From an uncultured Acidobacteriia bacterium (lineage in GTDB: Bacteria > Acidobacteriota > Terriglobia > Bryobacterales > Bryobacteraceae), in NCBI GenBank assembly GCA_903881085.1, contig CAIRSA010000372.1:1-64000 (forward strand): a DNA stretch of 64,000 nt, read 5' to 3'. The notes under the pieces are model-generated. The model was not told the DNA's origin. It made no database searches and saw only the letters and a program-made list of their open reading frames with translations. A program made the translations under genes and the position numbers. This document shows positions 62,004 to 64,000 of this stretch, in pieces (the first letter of the stretch is position 1; each line of letters opens with the position of its first letter).

Positions 62004-62699
62004 TTATTTCTTCTTCGCGGCCGGTGCAGCAGCCTTCTTGTCGCCGGCAGCAGCAGCAGGCTTGGCTTCGTCCTTCTTGCCCTTCTTCACTACTTCGGGC
62101 TCGGCGACGGCAGCGGCGTCGGTTGCGGCGGCTTCGGCACGCAGCGCGATGACGTGTGCAAGAACCATGTCACCATTGCTGACGAGCGACATGGAAGCGC
62201 TCATGGCGAGGTCGCTGGCGCGCTTGCTCTGGCCGATCATGAGGTCGCCCACTTCGACGGTGAACTTGTCAGGAATTTCGTCGGGCAGGCATTCGATTTC
62301 CACTTCACGGGTGATGAGTTCCATCAAGCCGCCCTGCAGTTTGACGCCCTTAGGATCGCCAACACAGACGATCGGAACCATGACGATGATCGGCTTGGTG
62401 AGATCGATACGCTTCAAGTCAACGTGGAGGAGACGGCCCTTGATGGGATCGTTCTGCCAGTCTACAATCATGACCGGCTCGCTTTCGCCGCCCTGAACCG
62501 CGACGTTGAAAATGGTGTTGTGGCCGGTAGCGGAATGGAGAATCTTGTTGACTTCCTTCGGACTGACGGCAACGGCGACGGGCTCCTTGCTCACGCCATA
62601 CACAATGGCGGGGGTAAGCCCTTTAACGCGAAGACGGCGCGCTTCGTTCTTGCCGCGTGCCGGACGCTCTTCTGCGATGATGGTGATATCTTTTCTCAT
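62004..62699 (-). CDS. rplY: Ribosomal protein L25 (general stress/CTC type)
   Basis: 231 residues, the long CTC-type L25 with an N-terminal 5S-rRNA-binding domain (NEARRLRVKGLTPAIVYG), a second beta domain and a C-terminal Ala/Lys tail (AAAAGDKKAAAPAAKKK). It precedes pth, the usual order. A REP-like palindrome stands upstream at 62735-62815. Confidence 0.94.
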   Translation of the reverse strand: MRKDITIIAEERPARGKNEARRLRVKGLTPAIVYGVSKEPVAVAVSPKEVNKILHSATGHNTIFNVAVQGGESEPVMIVDWQNDPIKGRLLHVDLKRIDLTKPIIVMVPIVCVGDPKGVKLQGGLMELITREVEIECLPDEIPDKFTVEVGDLMIGQSKRASDLAMSASMSLVSNGDMVLAHVIALRAEAAATDAAAVAEPEVVKKGKKDEAKPAAAAGDKKAAAPAAKKK

Positions 62700-62734
62700 A
62701 CAAACTCCTCAAACTCGAACTTAAAACTGATTCG

Positions 62735-62815
62735 CGGCACCGCTCCCTTACGGTCACGGCTCGGTGTGGGCATTCTGCCGCTGACCGAGCCGCGACCGTA
62801 AGGGAGCGGTTGCCG
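62735..62815 (-). repeat. REP-like palindrome, full copy 2
   Basis: A nearly perfect stem of about 31 bp (left arm 62735-62765 with CCGCTCCCTTACGGT; right arm 62784-62815) with one mismatch and one insertion, around an 18-base loop. It is the second full copy of the 44446 palindrome. It lies between prs and rplY, so it may split the operon. Confidence 0.8.
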
Positions 62816-62827
62816 ATAAATTCAAAC

Positions 62828-63772
62828 TCATACGAATAACCCGCTTACGGAGGTTTCTTCGTGGATGGACTCAATGGCGCGGGCTAACAAAGCCGCCACG
62901 GACAGAGTCTTGATTTTGCCGCACAGGCGGGCTTCCTCTTTCAGAGGAATGGAATTGCTGAACACGACCTGATCGATGTTCGAATTGGTGATGCGCTCCA
63001 CGGCCGGGCCGGACAGCACGGCGTGGGTGGCGCAGGCGGTGATAAATTTCGCGCCATGGGCAACCAGTGCTTCAGCGCCTTTCACCAGGGTGCCGGCAGT
63101 GTCGATGAGATCATCGACCATCAGGCAGTTGCGGCCTTCCACATCGCCGATGACGTGCATCACTTCGGCCACGTTGGCTTCTTCGCGGCGCTTGTCGATG
63201 ATAGCCAGCGGCGCATCCAGGCGTTTTGCAAACGCACGGGCGCGCTCCACGCCGCCTGCATCGGGCGAGACAACGGTGAGGTCGGGGGTCTTCAGATTGC
63301 GGAAATACTCCACCATGACGGGAGCGGCAAAGAGGTGATCGACCGGGACGTCGAAGAAGCCCTGAATGGGCGCGGCGTGCAGATCAAGAGCGAGGACGCG
63401 GTCGGCGCCGGCACGTTCAATGATGCTGGCAACGAGTTTGGCTGAGATGGGGACGCGGGGTTTGTCTTTGCGATCCTGGCGGGCGTAACCGAAGTAAGGG
63501 ATCACGGCGGTGATGCGTTCGGCCGAGGCGCGCTTGAGTGCATCGGTGAGCAGCAGCAGCTCCATGATGTGGCGGTCAACTGGAGTGCAGGTTGACTGCA
63601 CAACGAAGACGTCAGCACCACGAACGTTTTCCTTGATCTGCAGATAGACTTCGCCATCGGCAAAACTACGCACGGGGGCAGAGCCCAGCGGCACGCCTAG
63701 ACACGCGCAGATCTCCGCGGCGAGCGTTGGGTTCGAATTGCCCGTGAATACTTTTAATCTATCCGATCTCAT
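62828..63772 (-). CDS. prs: Ribose-phosphate pyrophosphokinase
   Basis: 314 residues from ATG 63772, the normal length; upstream residues to 63838 belong to the end of the ispE frame region. [44 protein letters not shown] (flexible loop) and [21 protein letters not shown] (PRPP-binding site) are all present. It makes PRPP for nucleotides, His and Trp. The ATG overlaps the ispE stop by ATGA. Confidence 0.96.
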   Translation of the reverse strand: MRSDRLKVFTGNSNPTLAAEICACLGVPLGSAPVRSFADGEVYLQIKENVRGADVFVVQSTCTPVDRHIMELLLLTDALKRASAERITAVIPYFGYARQDRKDKPRVPISAKLVASIIERAGADRVLALDLHAAPIQGFFDVPVDHLFAAPVMVEYFRNLKTPDLTVVSPDAGGVERARAFAKRLDAPLAIIDKRREEANVAEVMHVIGDVEGRNCLMVDDLIDTAGTLVKGAEALVAHGAKFITACATHAVLSGPAVERITNSNIDQVVFSNSIPLKEEARLCGKIKTLSVAALLARAIESIHEETSVSGLFV

Positions 63773-64000
63773 CGAGCGTACCGGCTTTGGGGCGGCCATA
63801 CTTCTCCAAGCACATGATCCTTTAATTGCCGCCGCCACATGGTGCGATAGCGGTTGCGTCCCACGAACACGACAGGGTAGGCCCGTTCCCGCGCAAAGGC
63901 GGGCAAAGCTACCTTAACAGCCTGACTAGAGTCGAAAACTCCAAACAAAGCAGCTCCACTCCCGGTTAACATCGCCGGTTTGGCACCGAGCTTCGTTAGT
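63769..64000 (-). CDS. ispE: 4-diphosphocytidyl-2-C-methylerythritol kinase, C-terminal part
   Basis: The minus frame is open from the edge to a TGA at 63769, giving about 77 codons. [20 protein letters not shown] matches the C-terminal GHMP-kinase motif MSGSGxxxF of IspE, whose gene is usually found directly upstream of prs. It overlaps prs by 4 bases. The N-terminal part lies beyond the window. Confidence 0.82.
   Translation of the reverse strand, partial: LTKLGAKPAMLTGSGAALFGVFDSSQAVKVALPAFARERAYPVVFVGRNRYRTMWRRQLKDHVLGEVWPPQSRYAR

Noticed and set aside
63773-63838. N-terminal extension of prs
   Set aside because: The added residues have no resemblance to PRPP synthetase, overlap the ispE frame, and the ATGA overlap at 63772 fits a coupled start.

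Overview
The window is GC-rich bacterial chromosome with no rRNA or tRNA gene that I can see. The best clue to the host is the large NHL-repeat protein at 29863-32628. It ends in the roughly 200-residue domain that TIGR describes as the Solibacter C-terminal domain (TIGR03437), which is typical of Acidobacteriota of the order Bryobacterales (Candidatus Solibacter, Bryobacter and relatives). The rest fits: many secreted sulfatases, esterases and oxidoreductases with RR-type leaders, several toxin-antitoxin pairs, and a ctaA-ctaB-SCO gene string. The order-level assignment is inference; no species is claimed.

Layout. 1-9.4 kb: a partial nadD-like gene, a Gfo/Idh oxidoreductase, a zinc-ribbon membrane protein, a TMTC-like membrane/TPR protein facing nth (endonuclease III), then a tightly coupled run of lipoprotein, large membrane glycosyltransferase-like protein, BadF-type sugar kinase and secreted M20 peptidase. 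9.4-13.2 kb: pgk, an exported RraA-like protein, two toxin-antitoxin loci (one with a shortened MazF-like toxin) and trmO. 13.2-19.2 kb: asparagine synthetase, a GT39-type glycosyltransferase and cydAB. 19.2-23.7 kb: a polysaccharide-processing group (esterase, agarase-like protein, SGNH acetylesterase, sulfatase). 23.7-28.7 kb: priA, a GNAT acetyltransferase, a broken PIN-domain gene beside a possible IS end, and a DegT-type aminotransferase with a twin-arginine-like leader. 28.7-41.1 kb: a haem-c protein with a terpene-cyclase-like fold, the NHL protein, an exported Gfo/Idh enzyme, an EF-hand protein, an ApbE-DUF2271 fusion with a PepSY membrane partner, a sulfatase next to an arylsulfotransferase-like protein, and a small secreted protein. 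41.1-41.6 kb is an island of dispersed repeats. 41.6-44.0 kb: a PAS-GGDEF-EAL protein with a degenerate NodB-like protein. 44.5-48.8 kb: a cytochrome-oxidase assembly operon (ctaA, ctaB, ABC transporter, SCO, DUF420). 49.1-54.2 kb: a vapBC-type pair, a copper-site lipoprotein, a small cytochrome, ppa, a response regulator-GGDEF protein, an Rrf2 regulator and clpP. 54.3-57.6 kb: an operon of HemN-like radical SAM protein, PaaK-like ligase and exported cupin. 57.8-64 kb: a conserved housekeeping string ispE-prs-rplY-pth-rpsF-rpsR-rplI, extended by an SDR and a HEAT/SEC-C protein.

How the genes work together. cydAB (bd oxidase) and the cta/SCO operon (haem a and Cu delivery for an aa3-type oxidase) imply a branched aerobic chain. 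The sulfatase, esterase, agarase-like and sulfotransferase genes imply uptake or remodelling of sulfated or acetylated polysaccharides. The membrane glycosyltransferases, asnB and the BadF kinase suggest envelope glycan work.

Non-coding novelty lies in at least three dispersed repeat families in the intergenic spaces: a GCGAATACTAAC element (three copies), a long REP-like palindrome (two full copies and one half), and a MITE-like element with imperfect terminal inverted repeats (two copies). The most promising candidates for an undescribed system are the 54.3-57.6 kb operon, the haem-c/cyclase-fold protein at 28.8 kb, and the degenerate NodB protein coupled to a c-di-GMP enzyme at 41.6-43.9 kb.
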